A DNA stretch of 64,000 bases from Pedobacter terrae (GCF_900100705.1 NZ_FNCH01000006.1:124001-188000); one strand, 5' to 3'; positions 9,200-18,319 are shown, counted from the stretch's first letter. The notes: generated from the sequence alone by a model not told the origin. Made by a program: numbers and translations.

Positions 9200-10101
9200 A
9201 TTTTTTCTGCAATCCTAAGTTTCGCACTGCGGGCACGATTGTTTTGCGCAATCTCCTCATCAGTTGCCACAATCGCTTTACGTGTAATTACATTAAATGG
9301 CTTTTGTTGATTTCCGAAGAAATCTTTTTCTACTTCACCCTGAAATTTTCCTTTCGCCATGAAGTTTTTTACTGGCCTGTCTTCTAATGAATGATAAGAC
9401 ATGACCACCAAATGACCGCCAGGCTTTAACACCTCTGCAGCTTGTTGTAAAAAATCTTCAAGCACCTGAATTTCTGCGTTAACCTCTATCCTAAGCGCCT
9501 GGAAAACCTGCGCCAGGTATTTATTTTCTTTTCCTTTGGGGATATAACCAGATATAGCTGATTTAAGGCTGTTGATATCAGTAAAAGGCTGCTCTAAACG
9601 CGCAGTTACAATAGCACGCGCTAATGATTTCGCATTTTTAACCTCACCGTAAATTCCAAATATTTTATGCAGCTTATCTTCAGAATAGGTATTCAATATT
9701 TCGGCAGCAGTTAAATTGCGGTGCTGATCCATGCGCATATCCAAATCGGCGTTATGACGGATTGAAAATCCACGTTCCGGCACATCAAACTGATGAGAAG
9801 AAACCCCCAAATCAGCCAGAATACCATCAACCCGCCTAAAACCTTTTAAACGGAGATTATTTCTTAGAAAACCAAAATTCTGGTCGATAAAAATAAAACG
9901 ATCATCAGCAGGAACATTTGCCTGTGCGTCAGGATCCTGATCGAAAGCGATTAACCTTCCATTTGGACCCAGATGTTTTAAAATTTCTTTAGAATGACCG
10001 CCACCACCAAAGGTTACATCAACATAAACCCCATCAGGCTTAATATTTAAACCATCAATACAAGGCTGCAACATCACAGGCACATGATAATTACTCTCCA
10101 T
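9196..10101 (-). CDS. rsmH: RsmH (MraW), 16S rRNA m4C1402 methyltransferase
   Basis: SAM-dependent N4-methyltransferase for 16S rRNA C1402. Motifs: VDVTFGGGGHSKEIL for SAM binding near the N-terminus and the family hallmark MSYHSLEDRPVKNF near residue 240. The frame opens earlier (10122), but the ATG at 10101 (MESNYHVPVMLQ) is chosen because the conserved HVPVML block follows at once and a strong AAGGAGG sequence lies just upstream. The gene overlaps the end of mraZ by about 11 bp. About 301 residues, normal size. Confidence 0.95.
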   Translation of the reverse strand: MESNYHVPVMLQPCIDGLNIKPDGVYVDVTFGGGGHSKEILKHLGPNGRLIAFDQDPDAQANVPADDRFIFIDQNFGFLRNNLRLKGFRRVDGILADLGVSSHQFDVPERGFSIRHNADLDMRMDQHRNLTAAEILNTYSEDKLHKIFGIYGEVKNAKSLARAIVTARLEQPFTDINSLKSAISGYIPKGKENKYLAQVFQALRIEVNAEIQVLEDFLQQAAEVLKPGGHLVVMSYHSLEDRPVKNFMAKGKFQGEVEKDFFGNQQKPFNVITRKAIVATDEEIAQNNRARSAKLRIAEKI

Positions 10102-10558
10102 CGCCCCCTCCTTTTTTATCACCCATTACCTTTTGGGCAAGGCTGGCAAAATTAGCCGGCACATCATCAAAAATATCTTCGTAAGATTTTTTATCCCAAA
10201 CCTCAATACGATCTAACTGACAGGCCAAAACCAGATCACTACCAATACCTGCATAATCAACCAGTGATTTCGGTAAAAGCACCCTGCCAGCAGCATCAAG
10301 CGAAATCTCAGTTGCGCCACGCGTAAAAGCCCTTACAAAAGCGCGGTTTTCCTGATCGTAAATATTAAGCTTAGACAGATCGGCTACAACAGCATCCCAA
10401 ACTTTTTTTGGATAGATGACCAGGTTTTTTTCAAATCCACGGTTAATGATCAACCCTTCTTTCTCAGATTCAGGCAATTGCTTCTTAAGCGCAGCAGGCA
10501 CCATAAGGCGGCCCTTTGCGTCAAGTTTACAATCGAATTCTCCTAAAAGTTGGGTCAT
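10091..10558 (-). CDS. mraZ: MraZ, transcriptional regulator of the division cluster
   Basis: DNA-binding protein of 155 residues made of two SpoVT-AbrB-type halves, each with the DxxGR motif: DAKGRLMVPAALKKQLP near residue 12 and DAAGRVLLPKSLVDYAGI near residue 88. MraZ forms ring-shaped oligomers and binds direct repeats upstream of its own gene. As the first gene of the cluster it probably autoregulates it. The C-terminus ends in a glycine-rich GDKKGGGDGE, whose codons also supply the rsmH ribosome site. Confidence 0.96.
   Translation of the reverse strand: MTQLLGEFDCKLDAKGRLMVPAALKKQLPESEKEGLIINRGFEKNLVIYPKKVWDAVVADLSKLNIYDQENRAFVRAFTRGATEISLDAAGRVLLPKSLVDYAGIGSDLVLACQLDRIEVWDKKSYEDIFDDVPANFASLAQKVMGDKKGGGDGE
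10102..10117 (-). promoter_or_regulatory. Strong Shine-Dalgarno of rsmH, inside the mraZ 3' end
   Basis: On the minus strand the sequence before the rsmH ATG is AAAAAAGGAGGGGGCG. A full AAGGAGG is uncommon among the genes of this window, most of which lack an obvious ribosome site. It settles the rsmH start at 10101 and lies inside the mraZ codons for the C-terminal DKKGGGDGE. Confidence 0.75.
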
Positions 10559-10600
10559 AGTGGTATCTACACTTTTTATCTAGTGTAAAAGTAAATAGTT

Positions 10601-10630
10601 CTACCACTTTTTACCACTTTTTACCACAAA
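10601..10630 (-). promoter_or_regulatory. Probable MraZ operator: 10-bp-periodic direct repeats
   Basis: Read on the minus strand the mraZ leader has GTGGTAAAAA, GTGGTAAAAA and GTGGTAGAAC in a row, i.e. AAAGTGG repeated with 3-bp gaps, starting about 45-70 bp before the mraZ ATG. Published MraZ sites are also direct repeats with a 10-bp period (TGGGN with 5-bp gaps in E. coli, AAAGTG-type with 3-bp gaps in Mycoplasma). Binding here is inferred from that match and from position. Confidence 0.75.
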
Positions 10631-11068
10631 AAAGTTTTCCACATCTTTTTTGTTACAATTATGGCCTCTCAATATAGCTACAATAAGCTTAGGTATGCAA
10701 TACAAAAACCACTAACAACTGATAATAAGCAGGTTAAAAAATAATTATATCAAAGTGTTACGTTCGCCCATTTTTCAAATAAAACCCAAACAACACTAAA
10801 AATGAGCGCCTTAATAATTGATATTATTCGCTAGGTGTATCAAATTTGATCCCTCATTCGCACGCTTACAATTAAACCCAATAAACAAAAAGCATTTCGA
10901 GAAATTAGGTAAACAGAAGAAGAGAGCTATTGCCTGGTTTAACTTATTCGCTTACCTGACTTATTTATTATTTAGACTTATTAAATATAATTTGCACAGC
11001 AACGATTAAAATGATTTCTTTGTGATATATACAAGCTAACTAATTATAGAAGCATAAAGCGCTCAAAA
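10631..11068. other. Non-coding stretch between mraZ leader and the PepSY gene
   Basis: AT-rich region separating divergent genes. It contains a perfect 12-bp palindrome ATCAAATTTGAT at 10839-10850, which could be an operator for the gene at 11069, and a TATAATTTG sequence at 10986-10994 that is close to, but not exactly, the Bacteroidota -7 box TAnnTTTG. A short open frame at 10818-11009 has no convincing protein features and is not called. Confidence 0.4.
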
Positions 11069-12640
11069 ATGAAATCAGAACCGAATTCTAAAAAACTGAA
11101 CTGGGCTAAGCACCAAAAAAGATGGTTTGGTAAATGGCATCTTTACCTTGGCATTATTGCTGGGGCAATTGTTGCATTTGTTGGTCTTACAGGTAGTATT
11201 CTAGTTTTTCAGGATGAGATTGACAGGGCCCTGAATCCGGATTTATTTAAGGTGACCGCGCAAATGCAAAAGATACCGGTGGAAGATATTATGCCACTTA
11301 TAAAAAAAAACTACCCTAAGCTAAAAATTGATTACCTGATGCTAAATAACTTCAAAAATCCTAATGAAGCTTATAGCGTGCTGAATTTAACAAGTAATGA
11401 AGAAACTTTTATTAATCCCTATACCGGAAAAATAGGCGGCAAAAGAATTCATACCAGTTCTTTTATTCATGTGGTTACCGAGTTGCACCGAACATTGCTG
11501 ATTCCGGTAGCCGGTAGGTATATCTGCGGACTTGCCTCACTCTGCCTTTTGATCCTGACCATTTCGGGTCTGCGTTTATGGATTCCGAAAAAATGGAAGC
11601 AATTAAAATCAGCGCTCACAGTAAGGTTTAGCGGATCATTTAAGCGGCAAAATTTCGATTGGCACAATTCGCTGGGCTTTTATTCCTCTCCTATTGTGGC
11701 AATATTGAGCCTTACCGGGTTTTCTATTACTTTTTCTACGCTCGTTATTCCATTGCTGTTTTTACTCAGCGGAAAATCGCCTCAGGGAGTTGCCCAACTC
11801 TTAGGTGCCAAATCAGCATGGCATGCACAGGCAATACCCCTTCCGTTAACCCAGATTGTTGCTGCAGTAAAGGAAAAAATGCCTGAAGGTTATATTGGCG
11901 GAATAGCCTTTCCAGCGAATAAAACAGGGACTTACCGTTTAGATATCCTGAGCGGAAACCTGCCTAAACAGGGAAAAAGAGAAATGTTGGTTATTGATCA
12001 ATATACGGGTAAAGTTCTGTTGAATAGCCGCAGGGATTTTCCAAATGTTGGCAATGCCTACCTGGGTTGGCTAACACCGATCCATTATGGCAGTTTCGGT
12101 GGCCGGCCAACACAGGTTATTGCACTTATTGCCGGGTTAATGCCTTTGGCGCTTTTTATTACCGGATTTATCATCTGGTGGCCGCGTTATCAAAAGCAAA
12201 AAAGAGGTAAAAAGCATAAAAAACATCAGCCAGCTTTAGAGGAAGCATCGGAAACTTCGTTAACTGAAAAAGAATTAAAACCTGCGAAAATTAAAATGCC
12301 ACTTCCTAAACCAGGCAAATATTTTGCAATCAATTTTAAATCGGGACTAAAATATGCTTTGATTATCCTTCCGATTAGTTTTGTGATGGGCGCGCTATAT
12401 GGTCTGCCTTCTGGAATTATTATTCAGCCAGCCGTTTTTGTAGTGGCTTTTAGCTGCGTGATGGTCTGTTTAAATTTTATTTGCGCTTTGTTATCTGAAA
12501 TGTTCAATATTCTATTTTTACTTCCTTTTAAAAAGGGAAGCCATAAGGTAACACGATATTTTGCACTGTCAACCGCGTTTTTAGTCTGTTATTTAGCTGT
12601 ATATATTGTATTACTCAATACAGGATTGGAAGTTTTTTAG
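11069..12640 (+). CDS. PepSY-associated transmembrane protein
   Basis: Membrane protein of 523 residues with the PepSY_TM (PiuB-like) layout: a first helix with a histidine in KWHLYLGIIAGAIVAFVG, a periplasmic PepSY-like stretch (NPYTGKIGGKRIH), a second helix after FIHVVTELHRTLL, a third after FDWHNSLGFYSSP, a second PepSY-like stretch (VIDQYTGKVLLNSRR) and the helix near LIAGLMPLALFITGF. Two or three further helices follow a basic cytoplasmic loop (KKHKKHQ). Such proteins often accompany siderophore uptake and are thought to act in iron reduction or utilisation; no iron gene is adjacent here, so the role is open. Confidence 0.85.
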   Translation: MKSEPNSKKLNWAKHQKRWFGKWHLYLGIIAGAIVAFVGLTGSILVFQDEIDRALNPDLFKVTAQMQKIPVEDIMPLIKKNYPKLKIDYLMLNNFKNPNEAYSVLNLTSNEETFINPYTGKIGGKRIHTSSFIHVVTELHRTLLIPVAGRYICGLASLCLLILTISGLRLWIPKKWKQLKSALTVRFSGSFKRQNFDWHNSLGFYSSPIVAILSLTGFSITFSTLVIPLLFLLSGKSPQGVAQLLGAKSAWHAQAIPLPLTQIVAAVKEKMPEGYIGGIAFPANKTGTYRLDILSGNLPKQGKREMLVIDQYTGKVLLNSRRDFPNVGNAYLGWLTPIHYGSFGGRPTQVIALIAGLMPLALFITGFIIWWPRYQKQKRGKKHKKHQPALEEASETSLTEKELKPAKIKMPLPKPGKYFAINFKSGLKYALIILPISFVMGALYGLPSGIIIQPAVFVVAFSCVMVCLNFICALLSEMFNILFLLPFKKGSHKVTRYFALSTAFLVCYLAVYIVLLNTGLEVF

Positions 12641-12688
12641 GCAATATAGAACAACCTACCTCAAGTAGAAAATACACCATTTAAACAA

Positions 12689-12720
12689 AAAGGCCTTGCA
12701 AATGATTTCGCAAGGCCTTT
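12689..12720. terminator. Bidirectional terminator between the PepSY gene and pgk
   Basis: AAAGGCCTTGC (12689-12699) and GCAAGGCCTTT (12710-12720) form a perfect 11-bp stem with a 10-base loop, with A and T runs outside. It lies between two convergent genes and can serve both. Confidence 0.9.
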
Positions 12721-12738
12721 AAAACGTATGATTATCGC

Positions 12739-13932
12739 TTATCCATTAATGGCTTTAACGCCTGGTAATTCTTTACCCTCCATATATTCGAGTAAAGCAC
12801 CGCCACCGGTAGAAACATAACTTACTTCATCTTCCATACCAAATTTAGCAATCGCCGCAGCCGAATCGCCACCACCGATCAATGAAAAAGCACCGTTATC
12901 TTTAGTAGCTGCTACAACTGCATCAGCCACAGCTTTAGTTCCTACCTGGAAACTTTCCATTTCGAAAACACCCATAGGTCCATTCCATAATAAAGTTTTA
13001 GAGTTTTTAATTACATCCTGGAATAATTCAGCCGTTTTCGGACCGATGTCTAATCCCATCCAGTCTGCAGGAATCTGTCCTGAAGTAACATCTTTCTTAT
13101 CGGCATCATTTGCAAATTTATCTGCAATTACGGTATCTACAGGTAAAATCAGGTTTACTCCTTTTGCTTTCGCTTTCTCAATCAGTTCTAAAGAAAGTTC
13201 TTGTTTATCAGCTTCTAACAATGATGTGCCGATCTCTCCACCTTGTGCTTTAGCAAAAGTGTAAGCCATACCACCACCAATAATCAAGTTATCTACCTTA
13301 TCTAACAATTTCTCGATCAAAAGAATTTTGTCAGATACTTTAGCACCGCCCATAATGGCTGTGAAAGGTCTTTCTGCGTGATTTAGAATTTTTTCTGCAT
13401 TTTCTACTTCCGAGGCCATTAAATAACCGAAATATTTGGCATCTGGAAAAAACTGGGCAATAATTGAAGTGGAAGCATGTGCACGGTGCGCCGTTCCAAA
13501 TGCATCGTTTACATAAACATCGCCTAATTTTGACAACTTTTCTGCAAAGGCCACATCGCCTTTTTCTTCTTCTTTGTAAAAACGAAGGTTTTCTAACAAC
13601 AAAACTTCACCTGGTTTTAAGTCAGCTGCTTGTTTTACTGCACTTTCGCCAATACAATCGTCAGCAAACTTAACGTCTACACCAACAAGGGCAGATAAAT
13701 CAGATAAGATATGTTTTAAAGAATATTTATCTGTAGGGCCGTCTTTTGGGCGACCTAAGTGCGACATTAAAATAACGGCACCGCCATCTTTTAAAATTTT
13801 GGTAATGGTAGGTAATGCTGCCCTGATTCTTTTATCGTCGGTAATTTTAAATTCATCATCCAAAGGCACGTTAAAATCTACCCTGATTAATGCTTTTTTA
13901 TCTTTAAAGTCAAATTGGTCAATGGTGTTCAT
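12739..13932 (-). CDS. pgk: Phosphoglycerate kinase
   Basis: Cytoplasmic glycolytic kinase interconverting 1,3-bisphosphoglycerate and 3-phosphoglycerate with ATP formation. Visible motifs are [13 protein letters not shown] at the N-terminus, [26 protein letters not shown], the hinge region [11 protein letters not shown] and the nucleotide motif [15 protein letters not shown]. About 397 residues, normal size. The ATG at 13932 ([14 protein letters not shown]) is preferred to an in-frame TTG two codons earlier. The upstream GNAT gene ends only a few bases before, so the two are co-transcribed. Confidence 0.97.
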   Translation of the reverse strand: MNTIDQFDFKDKKALIRVDFNVPLDDEFKITDDKRIRAALPTITKILKDGGAVILMSHLGRPKDGPTDKYSLKHILSDLSALVGVDVKFADDCIGESAVKQAADLKPGEVLLLENLRFYKEEEKGDVAFAEKLSKLGDVYVNDAFGTAHRAHASTSIIAQFFPDAKYFGYLMASEVENAEKILNHAERPFTAIMGGAKVSDKILLIEKLLDKVDNLIIGGGMAYTFAKAQGGEIGTSLLEADKQELSLELIEKAKAKGVNLILPVDTVIADKFANDADKKDVTSGQIPADWMGLDIGPKTAELFQDVIKNSKTLLWNGPMGVFEMESFQVGTKAVADAVVAATKDNGAFSLIGGGDSAAAIAKFGMEDEVSYVSTGGGALLEYMEGKELPGVKAING

Positions 13933-13938
13933 GTTCAA

Positions 13939-14376
13939 TTATTTTTGATTTAAGTTTAATTTCATTTCGTAATGGAAACCGATGCCGGGGATATCAAATT
14001 CCGGCGATTCGGTAGTGAAGCCTATTTTTTTATAAAATGCCGCCGCTGTTGAGCGGGCGTTGCACCATAAATAATCGGTTTTATATTCTTTTAAGTATTC
14101 GATAGCAAAGGTAACCAGTGCTGCACCGTATCCCCTGCCGCCTTCATCGGGATGCGTAGCCATGCCGCGTAACTGATAGCCTTCACCTTCATCCGGGAAA
14201 AAATCGTTACGCATAAATGTGGCAATAGATTTTATTCCGCCATCTTTTAAAAAACCCAGGTGAAAGGTATCGTAGGACAGGTCGCCTTCAAAAACGCAGA
14301 CTTCGAATGGTTTGCCATTCCGCAAAACCAGGCTTCTTAAAGGTAGAACTTCTTCAGGAAGAATAAATTTGACCAT
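13939..14376 (-). CDS. GNAT family N-acetyltransferase
   Basis: Small acetyltransferase of 145 residues. The acetyl-CoA binding signature is visible in MATHPDEGGRGYGAALVTFA (R/QxxGxG/A type) and the C-terminal part has CNARSTAAAFYKKIGF, typical of the GNAT fold. The substrate cannot be read from sequence. It directly precedes pgk and probably shares a promoter with it (14442-14449). Confidence 0.88.
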   Translation of the reverse strand: MVKFILPEEVLPLRSLVLRNGKPFEVCVFEGDLSYDTFHLGFLKDGGIKSIATFMRNDFFPDEGEGYQLRGMATHPDEGGRGYGAALVTFAIEYLKEYKTDYLWCNARSTAAAFYKKIGFTTESPEFDIPGIGFHYEMKLNLNQK

Positions 14377-14441
14377 ATTTTAATTATCATCAGATGACAC
14401 CCAAAACGGGATATTGCCACTACTTGCACCGAGAACGTTTG

Positions 14442-14449
14442 CAAAGTTA
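14442..14449 (-). promoter_or_regulatory. Promoter -7 box for the GNAT-pgk operon
   Basis: TAACTTTG on the minus strand matches the Bacteroidota -7 consensus TAnnTTTG exactly. It sits about 65 bp before the GNAT start codon. A clear -33 TTTG partner was not found at the usual spacing. Confidence 0.5.
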
Positions 14450-14619
14450 ATAAAGCAATTGAAACACGCTAATATTAATGGATAGAAAGTACTGCAAATT
14501 TGATGTGAACACGATTTAACTGACTTTCATAGCTGATGCGGCCATTAAATGCATATCACATCAAACAGACTTCCGATTTACTTGTTGCTTACTAAAGAAA
14601 GAGTTCAATAAGTAACAGA

Positions 14620-15036
14620 TTGAATTGTAAATTTAATATAGACAAAGTGAAAGAAGAAAATATAAAAACAGCAGCCAGGATATTATTGGGCGCAGGTTTA
14701 ATAACTGCCGGAATTGGACACTTAACTTTTGCGCGCAAACCTTTCCAGGCACAGGTACCAAATTGGGTACCTTTAAAAAAAGACGATACCGTTGTCTATT
14801 CGGGTTTTGTTGAAATTGCATTAGGCACCGCATTGGTATTAGCACCTAAGAAACATGAAGCTTTGATAGGCAAAATTGCCGCAGGCTTATTTGTTAGTGT
14901 TTTCCCGGGAAACATTGCCCAATACACCAATAAAAGAAGTGCTTTTGGCCTTAATACAGATAGTAAACGCCTATTGCGCCTGTTTTTTCAGCCTGCGCTG
15001 GTTTATTGGGCATTAAAATCAACCCAAAAGCCCTAA
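14620..15036 (+). CDS. DoxX-like small membrane protein
   Basis: 138 residues with about four hydrophobic segments. The pattern ILLGAGLITAGIGHLTF, then QVPNWVPLKKDDTVVYSG and FVEIALGTALVLAP, is typical of DoxX/MauE-like membrane proteins found in Bacteroidota; biochemical function is unknown. The frame begins with TTG at 14620; a GTG at 14647 (MKEENIKTAARILL) is an alternative start and gives a tidier N-terminus. It ends 2 bp from the convergent gap gene, with no visible terminator between. Confidence 0.75.
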   Translation: MNCKFNIDKVKEENIKTAARILLGAGLITAGIGHLTFARKPFQAQVPNWVPLKKDDTVVYSGFVEIALGTALVLAPKKHEALIGKIAAGLFVSVFPGNIAQYTNKRSAFGLNTDSKRLLRLFFQPALVYWALKSTQKP

Positions 15037-15037
15037 A

Positions 15038-16033
15038 TTAATTTGCAGTAAGCGCGTCTATTTTTTTCACTACATCGATTAAACGGCTACTATAACCATA
15101 TTCGTTATCGTACCAACCCACTACTTTAACGAGATCGCCAACAATTGATGTTAATAGCGAATCGAATATACACGAATGTGGATTATTGATAATATCAATC
15201 GAAACAATGGGATCTTCAGTATACTGAATAAGGTCTTTCAATTCATTTTCGGCCGCATATTTAAAAGCCGAATTAATTTCTTCGATGGTGGTTTTCCTTT
15301 TTAACAGGCAGGTAAAATCGGTTAAAGATCCGTTTAAAACCGGAACCCTGATGCCTGCCCCACCCAAACGGCCATCCAATTCGGGAAAAATATGTGTAAT
15401 GGCTTTTGCTGCTCCCGTTGTTGTAGGAATGATGGAAGATGAAGCTGCCCTTGCCCTACGCAGATCTTTATGGTTGGCATCATGCAAATTCTGATCTCCG
15501 GTCATGGAATGGATGGTGGTAATATAACCTTCCTCAACGCCCCAATGATCATTCAAAATTTTAATCATGGGCGCAATATTATTCGTTGTACAGCTGGCAT
15601 TAGATAACACAGGACTTTTTAAATCAATCTGATTGTCATTTACGCCCAATACCACCATGGGAATATCTTCGGCAGCCGGAGCAGAAATCAAGACCTGTTT
15701 TGCGCCCGAAGCCAGGTGTTTTTCGGCTGACACTCTTGTTAGATTTCTGCCGGTACAATCAACCACTAAATCTACACGTAATGCAGACCATGGCAACTCA
15801 TCAGCTGCTGCAATAGCAAAAACCGGAATCGAAAGGTTATCAATCACCAATGCATCGGGCTTAGCCGCAACATTACCGGAAAAAACACCATGAACACTAT
15901 CATATTTAAACAAATGTGCCATTGTTTTTGCCTCTGCAAGATCGTTAATGGCCACCACATCGAAGCCTTCAGCTAATGCCAAGCGTAAAAATGTTCTTCC
16001 TATTCTACCAAAACCATTTATTGCCAGCCTCAT
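15038..16033 (-). CDS. gap: Glyceraldehyde-3-phosphate dehydrogenase, class I
   Basis: 331-residue cytoplasmic dehydrogenase making 1,3-bisphosphoglycerate, substrate of the nearby pgk product. The N-terminal NAD fold has INGFGRIGRTFLRLA; the catalytic block is LSNASCTTNNIAPMIK with the active cysteine; the catalytic histidine lies in TTIHSMTGDQ; the C-terminal domain has RRARAASSSIIPTTTGAAKA and WYDNEYGYSSR. The histidine motif is IHSMTGDQ where many GAPDHs have THAYTGDQ, a mild variation. It could be a second paralogue rather than the main glycolytic enzyme. Confidence 0.93.
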   Translation of the reverse strand: MRLAINGFGRIGRTFLRLALAEGFDVVAINDLAEAKTMAHLFKYDSVHGVFSGNVAAKPDALVIDNLSIPVFAIAAADELPWSALRVDLVVDCTGRNLTRVSAEKHLASGAKQVLISAPAAEDIPMVVLGVNDNQIDLKSPVLSNASCTTNNIAPMIKILNDHWGVEEGYITTIHSMTGDQNLHDANHKDLRRARAASSSIIPTTTGAAKAITHIFPELDGRLGGAGIRVPVLNGSLTDFTCLLKRKTTIEEINSAFKYAAENELKDLIQYTEDPIVSIDIINNPHSCIFDSLLTSIVGDLVKVVGWYDNEYGYSSRLIDVVKKIDALTAN

Positions 16034-16052
16034 GATTATAAAAATTAGAGCG

Positions 16053-16060
16053 CAAAATTA
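16053..16060 (-). promoter_or_regulatory. Promoter -7 box for gap
   Basis: TAATTTTG on the minus strand fits TAnnTTTG. It would start transcription roughly 10-15 bases before the gap ATG, a short leader. No clear -33 element was found. Confidence 0.45.
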
Positions 16061-16178
16061 GTATTAATTTGCCATAATGAAAGAGGAAACCAGAAGATGG
16101 AGATGCGATGATAAAAAGATCAGATGCTTTCAATCAAAACCGTAGCGATTTAAGGCCTGTTTTTAATAAATAACCAAA

Positions 16179-17369
16179 TTAATGTCTTCTCCTTTTCAGC
16201 AGGATCAAGGTAAGCGATGTATTTAACATCACACAAAGACCGATTATAAGAAAAATGAGCATGAAATTTCCGAAATGCTGAAGCAAAATGGTTGCTGCGA
16301 TTACGGCAAGGTTAAATCCGGCAGTAGAAACTACAATCAGGCTGGCTTTAAGACCTAACCGCTCTAAACGGTGATGGATATGGTTGCGGTCTCCTTTAAA
16401 AGGAGAATGCCCTTTTAAAATACGGATGGTAAACACCCTCAGAGAGTCGAAAATTGGCACAATTAATATGGATACTGCTATTGCAGGTGCAGAATAAAAG
16501 GCAGGTTTACTTCCCGGTGTAAATTTATTGAGCTCGATAAATTTAATGGCCAGTGCAGCAGAAATAAGCCCAATGATAAGAGCACCGGTATCGCCCATAA
16601 ATATTTTAGCCGGAAACCAATTATACTTTAAAAAGCCTGCAATAGCGCCTGCCAGGGCAAAGGAAATGAGTGCATAAGGAACCTGGCCCATCCAGGAAAA
16701 TAAAATACCAAATATCAGACTTGTTAATATGCCAATGCCGCCAGCCAAACCATCTATACCGTCAATCAAATTGAAAGCATTATTCAAGAAAATAATCAAT
16801 GCGATCGAAAAAAGACTTCCCCATAGTGGCGCCATATCGCCTATGCCCAATACACCATATAGACTGGTTAAACGAAAAGCGCCAAAAATTACCAGAATAA
16901 AGGCCACTACAATCTGCAGGGTAAATTTTGTTTTGGTATTGGTACCGTAAACATCATCTTTTAGCCCAAGTGCTGAAAGGATAATACAGGATGCAATTAA
17001 AGCATTAGCCTCTTTAAAATTGATTATGGCAGAAAAAAGCAGGATGCTCACGGTAAAACTGCCTACAATAGCCAAGCCACCTAAACGGGAAACATTACGT
17101 TTATGGTTTTTACGGTAAAGATCGTTTTTATCAAAAAGACCATATTTTAACGAAGTATAAATTACACTTGGAATACTGATGATCACGGCGGAAAAGGCCA
17201 GAATAAATATGACAATATAGAAATAGTGTGGATCGGTATTTAGAATATCGTTAAGCAAAGCATGATGACTTAAGATACAAATATAGGTAATGTACCCATA
17301 AATCAGTGTTGATATATCTTTAATATGACATAAGTCAATTAGATAGCCCTTATCGTGATACTGTCGCAT
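16179..17369 (-). CDS. WecA/MraY-family undecaprenyl-phosphate sugar-1-phosphate transferase
   Basis: Polytopic membrane enzyme of 396 residues that loads a HexNAc-1-phosphate onto undecaprenyl phosphate, a typical first step of surface polysaccharide synthesis. Motifs: LKDDVYGTNTKTKF, NAFNLIDGIDGLAGG, MGDTGALIIG and the cytoplasmic NHIHHRLERLG, which is the WecA-type HxHH loop and separates it from MraY. The called N-terminus (MRQYHDKGYLIDLC) is unusual; translation may begin at a TTG about 45 codons in, before LNDILNTDPHYF. It may prime the polysaccharide made by the locus at 21687-55261, which has no initiating transferase of its own. Confidence 0.9.
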   Translation of the reverse strand: MRQYHDKGYLIDLCHIKDISTLIYGYITYICILSHHALLNDILNTDPHYFYIVIFILAFSAVIISIPSVIYTSLKYGLFDKNDLYRKNHKRNVSRLGGLAIVGSFTVSILLFSAIINFKEANALIASCIILSALGLKDDVYGTNTKTKFTLQIVVAFILVIFGAFRLTSLYGVLGIGDMAPLWGSLFSIALIIFLNNAFNLIDGIDGLAGGIGILTSLIFGILFSWMGQVPYALISFALAGAIAGFLKYNWFPAKIFMGDTGALIIGLISAALAIKFIELNKFTPGSKPAFYSAPAIAVSILIVPIFDSLRVFTIRILKGHSPFKGDRNHIHHRLERLGLKASLIVVSTAGFNLAVIAATILLQHFGNFMLIFLIIGLCVMLNTSLTLILLKRRRH

Positions 17370-17466
17370 CTCCCCGGTAAATCATCGTTGCAAAAAGGAA
17401 TTTTCAGCCGACGGCTTGACCCAATCTTAAGGAAAATTTTTCTATGGCAGGAAACTTAGTAAAGCA

Positions 17467-18207
17467 TTAAAACTGGCGGAGTTTACTCAGCTTTTTCCTT
17501 ATCACTACGTAAAGCGGGTAAGATACACCATTTCTTTTCAGGGCTTTATAATCATTAACAAAGGCAGCTATTCTGCTAATTAAAGAGCCATTACTTACAC
17601 CCCCCGTACGCATATTTACCATTAATACAGGCATATGTATCGCTTCTATTTTATGGGTATAAAAGTAACGCAATACCAATTCATAATCTGCAACGGTACC
17701 TAAATCCAGGGAATAATCACCGTTTTTTTCAAACAACGATCTTTTCAAATACAGCGTAGGGTGTGCAGGCATCCAACCTTTTTTAAGATCTGCGTATACA
17801 TGCTGCTTTGATTTCCACGTTCGGATAATATGATGCGCTGTAGGATGAATGTAATTGAGGTCGCCATAAAGCCCATTTATTTCTGGCCGGTTGATAAAGG
17901 TTTTAGCTACCGCAGCCAGCACATCAGTTCCTGCAAACAGATCGTCAGCGTTTAAAATCCCTACCACTTCTCCTGTCGCTTTTCCAATGCCTTTATTTAG
18001 GGCATCATATAAACCTTTATCTTTTTCTGAAACAAAATAATCAATGATAGATCGGTTTTCTTGAATAATTTCCAACGTTCTGTCTGTCGAGCCCCCGTCG
18101 ATTACAATATATTCTATATCAGCATAAGTTTGTGCCCTTACAGAATTAAAACACTCTTGCAAAAAGGTGTCACCATTATAAACGACTGTGATGAGGGATA
18201 TTTTCAT
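17467..18207 (-). CDS. GT2 family glycosyltransferase
   Basis: GT-A fold transferase of 246 residues. The N-terminus MKISLITVVYNGDTFLQEC and VIDGGSTDRTLEII are the nucleotide-sugar binding block, and GILNADDLFAG supplies the metal-binding acidic motif. WMPAHPTLYLKR further on is the pattern seen in colanic-acid type WcaA/WcaE-like enzymes. Cytoplasmic, using an unknown nucleotide sugar. It lies between the WecA-like gene and the small secreted proteins, on the strand opposite to the main locus. Confidence 0.88.
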   Translation of the reverse strand: MKISLITVVYNGDTFLQECFNSVRAQTYADIEYIVIDGGSTDRTLEIIQENRSIIDYFVSEKDKGLYDALNKGIGKATGEVVGILNADDLFAGTDVLAAVAKTFINRPEINGLYGDLNYIHPTAHHIIRTWKSKQHVYADLKKGWMPAHPTLYLKRSLFEKNGDYSLDLGTVADYELVLRYFYTHKIEAIHMPVLMVNMRTGGVSNGSLISRIAAFVNDYKALKRNGVSYPLYVVIRKKLSKLRQF

Positions 18208-18319
18208 TGTTAACCGGGATTTGCAGCTTTTAATATCACAAAGCCGAAACCTGGGTAAATATAAAAATTAAGGAACGATACGCAGAAGAGATCTGTAAAG
18301 AAAATGCTAATAAATTAGC

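Noticed and set aside
10839..10850. ATCAAATTTGAT as an iron (Fur) box for the PepSY gene
   Set aside because: It is a perfect palindrome but does not resemble the Fur consensus; left as an unassigned palindrome.
10818..11009. 63-codon open frame before the PepSY gene
   Set aside because: No ribosome site, no recognisable motif, and it ends just before the likely promoter of the next gene.
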